The notes under the pieces were generated by a model. It ran no database searches. It was not told where the DNA came from and worked only from the letters and a program-made list of their open reading frames with translations. The position numbers and the translations under genes were made by a program. DNA of 64,000 nucleotides from Duganella sp. BuS-21 (lineage in GTDB: Bacteria; Pseudomonadota; Gammaproteobacteria; Burkholderiales; Burkholderiaceae_D), in NCBI GenBank assembly GCA_041874725.1, contig CP097466.1:3596001-3660000 (forward strand), read 5' to 3'. This document shows positions 1 through 8,254 of the stretch, piece after piece; within the stretch, counting starts at the first letter, position 1; each line of letters opens with the position of its first letter.

Positions 1-228
1 CTTGCTGGAACCCGGCAGCCGAACATCCATTTCAATGGCCAGAGCACGTACCCCGCCGACCCTTTGGGCGGCGCGTTCGGCATCCCATTTTTCAGCATAG
101 CTCTCCACATGGCCAGCGAGAGTGACTATGCCGTCGTCGACCTCGACGCCTATGCCTGCGGCATTCACTGCTGGTTCCCATTCGAGTTCGGCCAATACGT
201 CCTGCTGTATTTGATGATCGGTTTTCAT
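1..228 (-). CDS. BON-domain protein, C-terminus off the window edge
   Basis: The reverse strand reads an open frame from ATG at 228 to the left edge with no stop. It begins MKTDHQIQQDVLAELEWEP and continues into VEVDDGIVTLAGHVESYAEK. This is the opening of a BON domain: an N-terminal helix, then a strand-turn-strand with the conserved G-x-V-x-L-x-G. BON proteins of the OsmY type are periplasmic or cytoplasmic stress proteins that bind membranes or other ligands. Only about 76 residues are visible, so the number of BON repeats is unknown; no signal peptide is seen, which suggests the cytoplasmic multi-BON type. The neighbouring stress-type genes fit this role. Confidence 0.8.
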   Translation of the reverse strand, partial: MKTDHQIQQDVLAELEWEPAVNAAGIGVEVDDGIVTLAGHVESYAEKWDAERAAQRVGGVRALAIEMDVRLPGSSK

Positions 229-260
229 GATATGCCTTCGTTGATTAGGTGAAGCTACAG

Positions 261-305
261 CATGCGCCGGTGGAACTGATGGATCTGTGTGCCTTCGCTC
301 TTTCA
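261..305. promoter_or_regulatory. Spaced 45-bp motif, copy 1
   Basis: The stretch has three blocks, CATGCGC, CTGTGTGC and CTCTTTCA, separated by 17 and 5 unconserved bases. The same blocks with the same spacing recur at 5741-5785. The copy lies between the BON gene (leftward) and the hypothetical gene at 471 (rightward). The rest of the 229-470 gap shows nothing recognisable. A shared promoter or operator of a stress regulon is an inference. Confidence 0.4.
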
Positions 306-470
306 CGTCCGAGGCTGATATTAAATGCGCTTCGTCGCAGACGTACATACTGGTCAATTATCGGCGGTCAGTGCGCGAAGCCGCACAGATCATCCTGGGG
401 GCGATGACCGACGATTGCTTAAGCAAGGCGCGACATTGCGTCGGCGATTGACAACCTTGATAGGACGCCC

Positions 471-926
471 ATGAACGACCGAGAAAGAACACCGCCAGAG
501 GGCCCTGGGGCGCTACGGTATATCCCCACCCCAAGCAACACGACGTCGGCAGCGCTGCAGCGCGTCGAAGACGCCCTCGACGAGGGATTGGATGAAAGCT
601 TTCCAGCAAGCGATCCGCTGGCCATTGACACTAGGCGGCCGGATCAAAGGCAGCGCATCAAAGAGGGATTGCGCGCCATGCACGCGCTGGACATCAATTG
701 TCTCGTCGAATATGAAAGTTTCATTATTGAGCTTAATGCGGAACTGCGGGATTCCCAATGGTTCCCGGAATTCCAGATATGTAAAGGCACTCAGGTAGTC
801 TCGCCATGGCAAGCGCCAGCCACATTAGCGTCTGCAACCAAACAACGCGCGATTGAAGCCGCAGCAGCCAGCGCGATTGCCGACATCCGAGGTGGTCTGG
901 CGACCACGTTCGCGGATGCCCCTTGA
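471..926 (+). CDS. Hypothetical protein with a DESFPASDP motif
   Basis: The 151-residue protein has no signal peptide or membrane segment. Around residues 32-50 it carries EDALDEGLDESFPASDP, a short acidic motif that I recall from small uncharacterised proteobacterial proteins, often near stress genes. The second half has a WFPEFQ segment followed by an alanine-rich helix. The start ATG follows GATAGGACGCCC, a weak ribosome-binding site. No function can be assigned. The location beside a Crp-type regulator and a P-type ATPase suggests stress expression, which is inferred only from context. Confidence 0.55.
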   Translation: MNDRERTPPEGPGALRYIPTPSNTTSAALQRVEDALDEGLDESFPASDPLAIDTRRPDQRQRIKEGLRAMHALDINCLVEYESFIIELNAELRDSQWFPEFQICKGTQVVSPWQAPATLASATKQRAIEAAAASAIADIRGGLATTFADAP

Positions 927-1126
927 AATGGGAAACAGCGCTGCACGGCAGATCAGCTTCGACTGGGCGAAAGCACAAACCTATCAAGGTGGAATCGGGC
1001 GATGTGCGTAGGAGCGCAAGCGGTATCCACCACGTAGATTTTTGGCCGTGAGGTAGCGCACGGACGTGGGGAAATTAGGGGGCCATGGTGAAGGTCAGAC
1101 TATCGACCTCACCCCAAGGAGCTCTC

Positions 1127-1984
1127 ATGAGTTCACCACTCGATCCCGTTCAGAATCGCCTTTTAGCCGAACTGGAGCTGGCGGAATTTCATCGCCTTTT
1201 CCCGCACCTTGAGTTAGTCAAACTGGTGCGCAAGGATGTCTTATATCAAGCTGGGGGAAAAATGTTCTACGTTTACTTTCCCACCAGCGCAACAATCTCC
1301 ATCGACTACGTCCTTGAAAATGGCGGAACCTCAGAAATAGCCAGCATTGGCAACGAGGGTATGCTGGGTATCTCGCTTTTCATGGGCGGACTAAACGCCC
1401 ACAGCCGCGCTGTCGTTCAGCTTGACGGATATGCGTTCCGGCTGAGCGCTCAGCGTCTCATGGATGAGTTTTACCATAAAGGGCCGCTGCTGCGCCTGTT
1501 GTTACGCTACGCCCAGGCACGCTTGACCATGGTGTCACAACTGGCCGTGTGCAACAGCCATCACACCACGGAGCAACGGCTCTGTCGGTGGTTATTGCAA
1601 ACGCTCGACCGTTCGCTGTCGAGTGAACTCCCGATCACCCAAGAAGCAATCGGCGCGATTTTGGGAGTACGACGCGAGGGTATCACCGAGGCCACTGGGC
1701 GCCTTCAAATGGCCGGAGTCGTCAAATGGCGGCGCGGGCATGTTAACGTGCTCAGTCGCGAAGGCCTGAATGAACGCGTCTGTGAGTGCTACGAGGTGGT
1801 TTGTAGTGCCACGACGCGTCTGGCGACAAAGCTCGGCCCTGAGTTTGCACTAGGCAAGCCACCATGGCGAGAAAGAAATCTACTCGTGTCGCGTCGTGCG
1901 GTGGGCACCGATCGCCGGAAACATGACAGTGCTGCTGACGATGCAGTTGAAGAGTCTCAACTTGAAGAACTCCACAGAGAGTGA
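1127..1984 (+). CDS. Crp/Fnr-family transcriptional regulator
   Basis: The product (about 285 residues) has an N-terminal cyclic-nucleotide-type beta-roll (about residues 20-125, with ASIGNEGMLGISLFMGG) and a C-terminal winged helix (about 155-220, with ITQEAIGAILGVRREGITEA as the recognition region). I chose ATG at 1127 because it follows AAGGAG at good spacing; an in-frame ATG at 1085 has no such site. The cNMP pocket lacks the usual R-x-A phosphate-binding pattern, so the ligand is probably not cAMP. No Fnr-type cysteine cluster is seen. A roughly 60-residue hydrophilic C-terminal tail follows the winged helix. The gene lies 79 bp upstream of the P-type ATPase and may control it. Confidence 0.85.
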   Translation: MSSPLDPVQNRLLAELELAEFHRLFPHLELVKLVRKDVLYQAGGKMFYVYFPTSATISIDYVLENGGTSEIASIGNEGMLGISLFMGGLNAHSRAVVQLDGYAFRLSAQRLMDEFYHKGPLLRLLLRYAQARLTMVSQLAVCNSHHTTEQRLCRWLLQTLDRSLSSELPITQEAIGAILGVRREGITEATGRLQMAGVVKWRRGHVNVLSREGLNERVCECYEVVCSATTRLATKLGPEFALGKPPWRERNLLVSRRAVGTDRRKHDSAADDAVEESQLEELHRE

Positions 1985-2063
1985 CATATTCCATTGCCAT
2001 GCGCCATATCGAGCCTAGCCACCTGCCGGCCCAGGACAACACCGTCATCTGGCGAGCGGGACG

Positions 2064-4772
2064 ATGACGGCGCAACAAGCACGCCAGCCGCAGTCATGGC
2101 ACACCCTGGATGTCGGCGTAGTGATTGAACGCTTGGGGAGTGACGCGAAGATCGGGCTGACCTCCGAGGCCGCAGGTCGACTCGCAAGCGAACATGGGCC
2201 AAACGCGCTGCCAGCGCCTGCCAAGCCTTCCTCCTTTCTTCTTCTAGCCGGTCAGTTTCGCAGCCCGTTAATCTACATCTTGTTCGCTGCCTCGGCACTG
2301 GCCGCCGGCATGGGACACTGGGCGGACGCTGGCGTCATCTTGGGGGTGGTACTGACGAACGCTTTGATCGGAACCTACCAGGAGCGACGAGCAGAACGTT
2401 CAATGGCTGCGTTGCGCAGCCTGTCCACTTTGCAAGTACGCGTGCTGCGCGATGGAAGCGAGCAATCCCTATCGGCACAAGACCTGGTCCCCGGCGACAT
2501 ATTATTAATGGCCGCCGGCGATGCCGTCGGTGCTGATGCGCGTTTGATTGAAGAGGTAGCATTTGCGGTAGCCGAGGCGACATTGACTGGTGAATCTGTT
2601 CCGGTTTCAAAGAATGTGGCCGCCCTACCAGCATCCACCAGTCTGGCAGACCGTCGCAACATGGTTTTTTCAGGAACTTATGTCTCTGCGGGAAGGGCGC
2701 GTGCCGTTGTGGTCGCCACGGGGACTCATACCGAGGTTGGCGGAATTGCGCGCATGACGGAGAGCGCTCAAGAGCCGAAAACGCCGCTTGAAGTACGGAT
2801 CGGGCAGCTTGGCCGGTATCTGGTCTACGCTGCAATTGTGCTGTTTTTTGCGGTGATGGCGCTGGGCCTGGCGCGCGGCCTGCCATACTCCGAAGTTCTG
2901 ATGGTTGCCATCAGCCAGATGGTCTCGGTCATACCAGAGGGACTGCCTGTCGCAATGACGATTGCCCTCGCGGTCGGAATGCAACGCATGGCTGGCCGCG
3001 GTGCGGTTATTCGCCGTCTGTCGGCGGTGGAGACGCTCGGTTCGATCAATATCATCTGCAGCGACAAGACCGGCACGCTGACGCGTAACGAAATGACTGT
3101 CAGTGCACTATGGCTACCAGGCGGGCGCGAGATTGCTATCTCTGGAGTCGGATATGCTCCACAGGGCGAGTTGAGTGGGCTAGACACGGACCGGGTATCA
3201 ATCGATAGTTCGGTGAAGGCTTTATTGGAGGCATGCGTTCTGTGCAATGACGCCGAGGTGGTGCCGCCCGAAGATGAAGCAGCTCAATGGACAGTGCTGG
3301 GCGATCCAACTGAGGCTGCCTTGCTAGTCGCGGCCGGCAAAGCCGACATTGAAGTGAGCGCGCTGCGGCAGCGCTACCCCCGCTTGGCCGAAATTCCCTT
3401 CGACTCCGACACCAAGATGATGGCGACCTCTCATAGTCGCCTGCCAGGTAGGAGCACGGTGTATATCAAGGGTGCCCCGGAATCTGTGCTAAAACTTTGC
3501 CACAGTGATGGTAAAGCCGCGCTGCTTTCGGCCGGCGACGCTGGAGAGGCGATGGCTGCCGATGCGCTTCGGGTGCTGGCGGTCGCACGTGTCGATGATT
3601 TGGACCTTGACATCACCGCCGGTTTCGATGAACTGGCCGGACGCGCTACGCTACTTGGCCTTCTGGGCCAGATTGATCCGCCGCGAGAGGAAGTCAAGCT
3701 AGCAGTGGCTGCGTGTCTTGCGGCAGGTATCCGTCCCGTCATGGTGACGGGTGATCACAAAATCACCGGGCTGGCCATCGCACGTGCATTAGGCATCGCG
3801 CAAGATGGCGCGCGCGCTGTCGACGGTGCGGAGCTTGAACGCATGAGCAACGCTGAGTTGTTGGAGCAACTGGACGGCATTGCCGTCTTCGCGCGAGTGC
3901 ATCCGGCGCAAAAGCTACGCATCGTCGAAATCTTGCAGTCGCGTGGCGATGTCGTCGCAATGACCGGGGATGGTGTGAACGACGCTCCCGCGCTCTCTCG
4001 CGCAGACGTCGGCGTGGCGATGGGCATTACCGGAACGGAGGTTGCGAAGAGTGCGGCCAAGATTGTCATCACCGATGATAATTTCGCGACCATCGTCGAC
4101 GCGGTGGAGCAGGGCCGCGTCGTCTACTGCAATCTAAAGAAAGTTATTCTGTTCCTATTCGTCACTTCTGTTGACGAGGTACTCATTCTCCTCTTGGCGC
4201 TGTTAGCGGGCTACCCACTACCGTTGGCGGCAGTCCAGATCCTCTGGATCAACGTCGTTACCGAAAGCACGTTGACCGTCAATTTAGTGATGGATCCGCC
4301 TGACGGCGAAGAAATGCACCGGGCGCCAGTCCTTCGTGGTGAACCTCTGGTCGACCGCGCAATGCTAGTCCGCATTGCGACGCTCGTCCCCGTAGCGGTA
4401 GCGGCGACCTTCGGCTGGTATGCGTGGCGGCTTTCTAGTGGGCTACCGTATGACTTGGTTCGCAGCGAGACCTTTACAGTCATGGCGCTGTGCCAGTGGT
4501 TCAACGTTCTTAACTGCCAGTCCTCCACCCGATCAGCATTGCATCTGGGTATACTTCGTAACCATTGGCTAGCGGGCGGGCTGGTGCTTAGTGTGGTTCT
4601 TCAGGCCGTTGTGTTGTATTGGCCGCCTTTCAATAAACTGTTTCATACAGCGCCGATTCCAATTACCGACCTGCTCTCGATGGTGGCACTCGCAAGTAGT
4701 GTCTTATGGATAGAAGAGTTGAGAAAATTTTGGGTCCGAAACTTCTTAAATCAAAATATATTAAGACGATGA
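2064..4772 (+). CDS. P2-type cation-transporting ATPase
   Basis: The 902-residue inner-membrane pump has all P-type landmarks in order: an N-terminal cation-ATPase domain, the actuator TGES (about residue 175), the ion-site PEGLP in membrane helix 4 (about 292), the phosphorylated aspartate in DKTGTLT at residue 334, the nucleotide-binding domain, the hinge TGDGVNDAP (about 634) and a C-terminal bundle of membrane helices. PEGLP rather than CPC places it in the P2 group (Ca2+/Mn2+ or Na+/K+-like), not the heavy-metal P1B group. Length is normal for PMR1-type pumps. The exact ion cannot be read from sequence. It probably shares a transcript with the upstream Crp-type regulator. Confidence 0.9.
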   Translation: MTAQQARQPQSWHTLDVGVVIERLGSDAKIGLTSEAAGRLASEHGPNALPAPAKPSSFLLLAGQFRSPLIYILFAASALAAGMGHWADAGVILGVVLTNALIGTYQERRAERSMAALRSLSTLQVRVLRDGSEQSLSAQDLVPGDILLMAAGDAVGADARLIEEVAFAVAEATLTGESVPVSKNVAALPASTSLADRRNMVFSGTYVSAGRARAVVVATGTHTEVGGIARMTESAQEPKTPLEVRIGQLGRYLVYAAIVLFFAVMALGLARGLPYSEVLMVAISQMVSVIPEGLPVAMTIALAVGMQRMAGRGAVIRRLSAVETLGSINIICSDKTGTLTRNEMTVSALWLPGGREIAISGVGYAPQGELSGLDTDRVSIDSSVKALLEACVLCNDAEVVPPEDEAAQWTVLGDPTEAALLVAAGKADIEVSALRQRYPRLAEIPFDSDTKMMATSHSRLPGRSTVYIKGAPESVLKLCHSDGKAALLSAGDAGEAMAADALRVLAVARVDDLDLDITAGFDELAGRATLLGLLGQIDPPREEVKLAVAACLAAGIRPVMVTGDHKITGLAIARALGIAQDGARAVDGAELERMSNAELLEQLDGIAVFARVHPAQKLRIVEILQSRGDVVAMTGDGVNDAPALSRADVGVAMGITGTEVAKSAAKIVITDDNFATIVDAVEQGRVVYCNLKKVILFLFVTSVDEVLILLLALLAGYPLPLAAVQILWINVVTESTLTVNLVMDPPDGEEMHRAPVLRGEPLVDRAMLVRIATLVPVAVAATFGWYAWRLSSGLPYDLVRSETFTVMALCQWFNVLNCQSSTRSALHLGILRNHWLAGGLVLSVVLQAVVLYWPPFNKLFHTAPIPITDLLSMVALASSVLWIEELRKFWVRNFLNQNILRR

Positions 4773-4814
4773 AAAATACGGCTAGCAGCGTTTAGACATT
4801 GCACTCCACATGGC

Positions 4815-5099
4815 TCAAGTCGGAGGTAACTGCAGCGATTGGTGCCTGACGAGTTCGATCATTTTCTCAAGATCTGTGAAGAAAGCCTTCAACTCTTCCT
4901 TAATAGAGTCTGCATTAAGTTCAAGTTCATGACTGGTCATTAAATTGGTCTTTGGAAGCCTGATGGAGGCTGGCAGATTATAAGCTAACTGGGTGCCCAG
5001 GTTGGGGTCTGCAAGCCTTGACTCCTTGTAGAGCTGAAGGAGTAGAAGTCGTTGCATTTCCAGCTGCGTCCGTATTGCAGCTATATCAGCGGTCGTCAT
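4815..5099 (-). CDS. Small hypothetical protein
   Basis: This 94-residue protein is predicted to be mostly helical, with a leucine-rich N-terminal segment (MQRLLLLQLYKES) and no signal peptide. An AGGACC sequence sits at good spacing before its ATG. It converges on the ATPase gene. No family was recognised. Confidence 0.5.
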   Translation of the reverse strand: MTTADIAAIRTQLEMQRLLLLQLYKESRLADPNLGTQLAYNLPASIRLPKTNLMTSHELELNADSIKEELKAFFTDLEKMIELVRHQSLQLPPT

Positions 5100-5207
5100 C
5101 TACGGTCCTTTTCTTAATAATATTGTTCGTTTCGCGCACGCGACGGTCAGCCAGCCGCATTCTGCCATGCTGGACGTCAGGAAGTACAACGCGTCTAGGT
5201 AAAGACC

Positions 5208-5603
5208 TTATTGAGGCATGCTGCCTCTAGGCATTCGCACTGAGAAAACGCATCCGCGCTGAGGTATATTGCGCACGCTGAGAATACCCCCGCAAGCAAT
5301 AACCGATTGCTGAGCAATTGTAAGGCCTAAGCCGAGACCACTTCGCTCGGTGCCATGTTGGGAAAAAGGCAAAAACATTGTAGCCTCAGCATTTTGGGGT
5401 AAACCACCACAGTTGTCCGAAACTTCGATCTCAATATTTCCGGCCTTCGCGGCACTGAAAGCCAACGAAGCAGTACCCAAAATATTGCGGAGTTCATGAG
5501 CAAAGAATCCAGCCCGTTCATTCGACTCTTCTGCAAAACGTTCGGCTGTCGCGAGCGCCTGCTGATAGCCGAACTCTGTTACAGCTTCGGCTAAGGAACT
5601 CAT
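5208..5603 (-). pseudogene. Sensor histidine kinase remnant with internal deletion
   Basis: The 131-residue reading frame contains a histidine-kinase H-box (FFAHELRNILGTASLAF, about residues 33-49) that runs almost directly into the ATP-binding domain motifs VSDNCGGLP (G1, about 61-69) and GLGLGLTIAQQ (G2, about 93-103). A working kinase needs about 100-150 more residues between these boxes: the second DHp helix and the N-box that binds Mg-ATP. They are missing with the frame kept. The sensor part before the H-box is also absent. The protein is therefore very unlikely to autophosphorylate. It might survive as a dominant-negative partner, but decay is the simpler reading. Confidence 0.7.
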
Positions 5604-5740
5604 ACATCATAGCGAGGCCTTTCACTTCGGCTGGCCCAGAAAATCCACCCGTACATCTTAAAATATGACGTATTACGCTACCCCTTAGCTTCCACCGTCT
5701 GCGCAAATCGAAGTCGGTCTACTCTGCGATCAAGCTCAAG

Positions 5741-5785
5741 CATGCGCGCTGTGAAATGGCTGCTCTGTGTGCTAGCACTCTTTCA
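5741..5785. promoter_or_regulatory. Spaced 45-bp motif, copy 2
   Basis: It has the same three blocks (CATGCGC, CTGTGTGC, CTCTTTCA) at the same spacing as 261-305. It lies in the otherwise featureless 5604-5955 gap, between the kinase remnant (leftward) and a small gene (rightward). Apart from this motif I see nothing in that gap. Confidence 0.4.
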
Positions 5786-5955
5786 AATTCATTTTTCAGT
5801 GAAGTAGGGGGATGCTCGTTGGGGGAGGTGACATCGTTGTGTTACTGGGCGGTGGACTCCAGACCAGTACGATCCGACTTCAGCTACGTCTGCCGCTTGA
5901 GAAGGGCGCTGTAGAAGCGGTGGTCATGCTAAGGTTAGCCTTTGAAAGGCATACC

Positions 5956-6171
5956 ATGAATGTCATCGGCAGTTTTCAAGCAAGGCTCCATTCCGGCGGT
6001 ATAGTCACTGTCCGTCAAATACAAAAATATGTGGAATTGAACAATGAGTCTGTCTTAGACGGGAAAGAATTTCGTCTTGATACAGGTGAAGCAGTTTTAC
6101 AAATGGGGCAAGATGAGTTCGTGGTAATGCGCAAGCATTTGCCTCATGAGTGGGCAACCCGAATGCCGTAG
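5956..6171 (+). CDS. Small hypothetical protein
   Basis: ATG at 5956 follows GAAAGGC at suitable spacing and gives a 71-residue soluble protein beginning MNVIGSFQARLHSGG. A longer reading from 5812 is possible but its start has no supporting site. No domain was recognised. The following 6172-6394 stretch appears non-coding. Confidence 0.45.
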   Translation: MNVIGSFQARLHSGGIVTVRQIQKYVELNNESVLDGKEFRLDTGEAVLQMGQDEFVVMRKHLPHEWATRMP

Positions 6172-6394
6172 ATATATCGCCGATTTTATCGTGCGAGTTC
6201 CTTCGCTAGATTGATACAGGTACTTCTGCTGATACCCGGACTTCACATACCTTTTTGCAGCTCGATACAAATAGAATCGGCGGGCAAAGACCAGGTCGGT
6301 GAAAATTCTTAACGCCGACTTTTGAGCATTCCAGCTGGCGCTTTACCGCCGATATTCGCACGGCTGATTACGTTCTTATTCCAAGGAATTTGTA

Positions 6395-6934
6395 ATGATT
6401 TATTCATCTAATCAAAAACCCACTCAGCCTATTGCTCCAGCTGATCATTTGCGTTTTCACCGCGCGCATGAGCATTTGGCCCCGACGTTCGGAACTGATC
6501 GGTTTGCCATGCGAGCAGAAGCTTTTGCGCGATTCTTTGGGACACCTATGTTCCTTGGCGCGCAGACGCTCATTGTGCTGCTTTGGATAGTTGCAAACGT
6601 TAGCGGATTGGTTCATTTTGATTTGTACCCTTTCATTTTGCTGAACCTCGCATTTAGCTTGCAGGCGGCCTACGCTGCGCCGCTTATTCTTCTAGCCCAA
6701 ACACGCCAGGCTGAGCGCGATAAGGCTCGAACAGAAGCCGATGCTAAACATCGCGAAGCGCTAGCTATTCTTGCCAACCAAGACTCCAAGGATATGCTCA
6801 GACTTCTGCGTCAGAATACAGATCTAACATCGGCGACCAATGCACTGGCCGCGCGGATAGAAACACTTACGGTAGAACTACATCGCCATATTTTAAAAAT
6901 GGATGGCGTGGGAGCAGTGCCGCCTAGCGCTTGA
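6395..6934 (+). CDS. DUF1003 family membrane protein
   Basis: The 179-residue protein matches the DUF1003 pattern. A soluble N-terminus ends in RFARFFGTPMFLG, then come two transmembrane helices (about residues 50-70 and 74-98, the second in DLYPFILLNLAFSLQAAYAA), then a charged helix with QTRQAERDKARTEAD. This layout is characteristic of the family, whose function is not established. The start follows AAGGAATTTGTA. The gene is transcribed toward the TonB-receptor remnant and overlaps its end by a few bases. Confidence 0.8.
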   Translation: MIYSSNQKPTQPIAPADHLRFHRAHEHLAPTFGTDRFAMRAEAFARFFGTPMFLGAQTLIVLLWIVANVSGLVHFDLYPFILLNLAFSLQAAYAAPLILLAQTRQAERDKARTEADAKHREALAILANQDSKDMLRLLRQNTDLTSATNALAARIETLTVELHRHILKMDGVGAVPPSA

Positions 6935-7207
6935 CATTACGCTTCTCGGACCGCGTTGGAACTACGCCGGAAACATTGACCAAGGCTTCGTCGAGCGTGC
7001 GGCGGTGCTGCTCCTCAATCAACGAACGGGTCAGAATCTGCACTGACTGCGGTACTTCAATCAGAGGGTTACAGTGCGAGTGGCTGCCGCAGTGTCGTAG
7101 GCAGTGTAGCTCGTTTCGACGGACTTGCCCTTCATGGCGTCGAGTGTCTGATTGCTGCCGTTGGCAAGAACAGAATCGTTGTTGTGCAGGGGCGGGAAGG
7201 CGAGCAT
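6927..7207 (-). pseudogene. TonB-dependent siderophore receptor, N-terminal fragment
   Basis: On the reverse strand, about 7070-6927 encodes IEVPQSVQILTRSLIEEQ followed by RTLDEALVNVSGV. This is the plug domain of FecA/FpvA-type outer-membrane receptors. Just upstream, in another frame, TSYTAYDTAAATRTVT matches the residues that normally precede it, so a frameshift lies near 7070. The reading stops soon after the plug motif; the remaining plug and the beta-barrel are missing. The gene is dead and is recorded as a decayed remnant beside the dif region. Confidence 0.65.
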
Positions 7208-7652
7208 GGGGACCGATACAAGTCAGATCATAGAGCGGTGCACTGAGCTGGGAATTTCGCTCAAGAAGGCTCGGATAATCGGGAAAGAGTCCGGGTACAG
7301 CAACGTTTCGGCAGTGTGCTGGGCTATCGGACTCGATCCCGTGACCCTGCAACCATTGCGGCCACGAAACTGGATTCTCATGGCGGCCCAAACTAGTAGC
7401 GTCAGCTATCGGACAAAAATGCCAGAAGAGGCGCTCGTCGCGATTTTGGGCTCGGGCGAAATTCCGTCAGCCTTTACCGCGCACGTGAACCATTTGCTGG
7501 AGGAGGCGCCGGCACAAATTCTGGTCATGGCCGCAGAGCAGGCGGCGCTGCAGGCCAGCCGGCCCATCGCGGCCATTTGGACGAATATTTCCAATCTGGC
7601 CGATTATTTGCCCGGAATAGGTTGCGCAAAGTCCGCAGCGTATTTTACATAA
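7206..7652 (+). CDS. Hypothetical protein ending inside dif-like site 1
   Basis: ATG at 7206 follows GGGAAGG at good spacing and opens a 148-residue frame. Its TAA stop forms the last bases of the XerD-type arm of the dif-like site. No domain was recognised and the composition is unremarkable, so the gene may be spurious. If real, it is the last chromosomal gene before the prophage array. Confidence 0.35.
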   Translation: MGTDTSQIIERCTELGISLKKARIIGKESGYSNVSAVCWAIGLDPVTLQPLRPRNWILMAAQTSSVSYRTKMPEEALVAILGSGEIPSAFTAHVNHLLEEAPAQILVMAAEQAALQASRPIAAIWTNISNLADYLPGIGCAKSAAYFT

Positions 7653-7669
7653 TATAAATTATTCTTGTC
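7642..7669. repeat. dif-like Xer recombination site 1, outer edge of element A
   Basis: The site reads as an 11-bp XerD-type arm ATTTTACATAA, the hexamer TATAAA, and an 11-bp arm TTATTCTTGTC. The XerD arm is close to that of E. coli dif (ATTTAACATAA in this orientation). The XerC arm is poor past TTAT. This is the expected hybrid of a chromosomal XerD arm and a phage-borne degenerate XerC arm. Confidence 0.75.
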
Positions 7670-7692
7670 ATATAGCTAAATTAAAACTGTTG

Positions 7693-8007
7693 CTACCAGA
7701 TAGGGGAGAGACCCTTATCCGATTTAGCGTGCAGCAACAGCGCCCGAAAACCCTGTATCACGTCCATCCAGCGGGCGCGCATTTCAGGCGTGCTGGCGCG
7801 CTCGGCATTCGCCTGAGCGATTACCACAAGCGGGTTGATTTCCAGAATCTGAGCGATGGTCAACGCGACATCATCACCGAAAACGCCCTTGCCAAGCTGA
7901 AACTTGCTAATAGCGCTACGGGTGACGCCAAGTCGCATTGCGAGGGCGTAGTCAGATTCGATTCCAAGGCGCGACTTAACGGCGCGCAAATACTCCAGGG
8001 TGTTCAA
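7693..8007 (-). CDS. Element A repressor-like HTH protein
   Basis: The 104-residue protein begins with a TTG codon preceded by CCTGAGGAG. Residues about 20-45 (DYALAMRLGVTRSAISKFQLG) form a helix-turn-helix of the small phage repressor type. It is clearly homologous to the element B protein at 29396: both share SDYAL-A-RLGV, a DD-AL-IA segment and a NPL-VIA-AN-ERA tail. It is transcribed away from the early operon, as an immunity repressor usually is. Role in lysogeny is inferred from position and fold. Confidence 0.75.
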   Translation of the reverse strand: MNTLEYLRAVKSRLGIESDYALAMRLGVTRSAISKFQLGKGVFGDDVALTIAQILEINPLVVIAQANAERASTPEMRARWMDVIQGFRALLLHAKSDKGLSPIW

Positions 8008-8053
8008 GATAGCTCTCCTCAGGGCTAGTCCGCAGTGGTGCGGCAGTACGTCA

Positions 8054-8082
8054 AGGATAGTTGACTGTCATCGATAGTGCAA
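8054..8082 (-). promoter_or_regulatory. Putative promoter of the element A repressor
   Basis: On the reverse strand TTGCAC (8082-8077) and TATCCT (8059-8054) are 17 bp apart, a reasonable sigma-70 promoter for the repressor gene. The stretch between the two divergent promoters contains repeated GTTGAC/TGTCA units (near 8059, 8109 and 8128) that may be repressor operators. Confidence 0.4.
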
Positions 8083-8110
8083 TGGCGACGAACTGTCACG
8101 TAATCGTTCG

Positions 8111-8140
8111 TTGACATGGATCAGATCGTTGACGTATATT
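8111..8140 (+). promoter_or_regulatory. Element A early promoter
   Basis: TTGACA (8111-8116) and TATATT (8135-8140) are 18 bp apart. Element B has TTGACA and TACATT with the same 18-bp spacing at the same place, and in both the sequence CTTGTCGG follows a few bases after the -10. The conservation supports a genuine early promoter, probably controlled by the adjacent repressor. Confidence 0.6.
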
Positions 8141-8146
8141 GCGCTT

Positions 8147-8246
8147 GTCGGACGGAAATTCTCGTCCCTCCTCAGGCAAATTGCGCTCTCCGCGCTCCGT
8201 CCGACGATTCCGCCTGAGGTAACAAACGACGCAATACCGCCTGAGG
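8147..8246 (+). promoter_or_regulatory. Conserved structured leader of element A early operon
   Basis: A perfect 10-bp inverted repeat, GTCGGACGGA (8147-8156) and TCCGTCCGAC (8196-8205), encloses CCCTCCTCAGGCAAA. CCTGAGG then recurs at 8213 and 8240, the last serving as the ribosome-binding site of the first gene. Element B has the same arrangement at about 28770-28852. The leader could be an RNA control element or an operator; this is unresolved. Confidence 0.5.
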
Positions 8247-8254
8247 AGGCCGCA

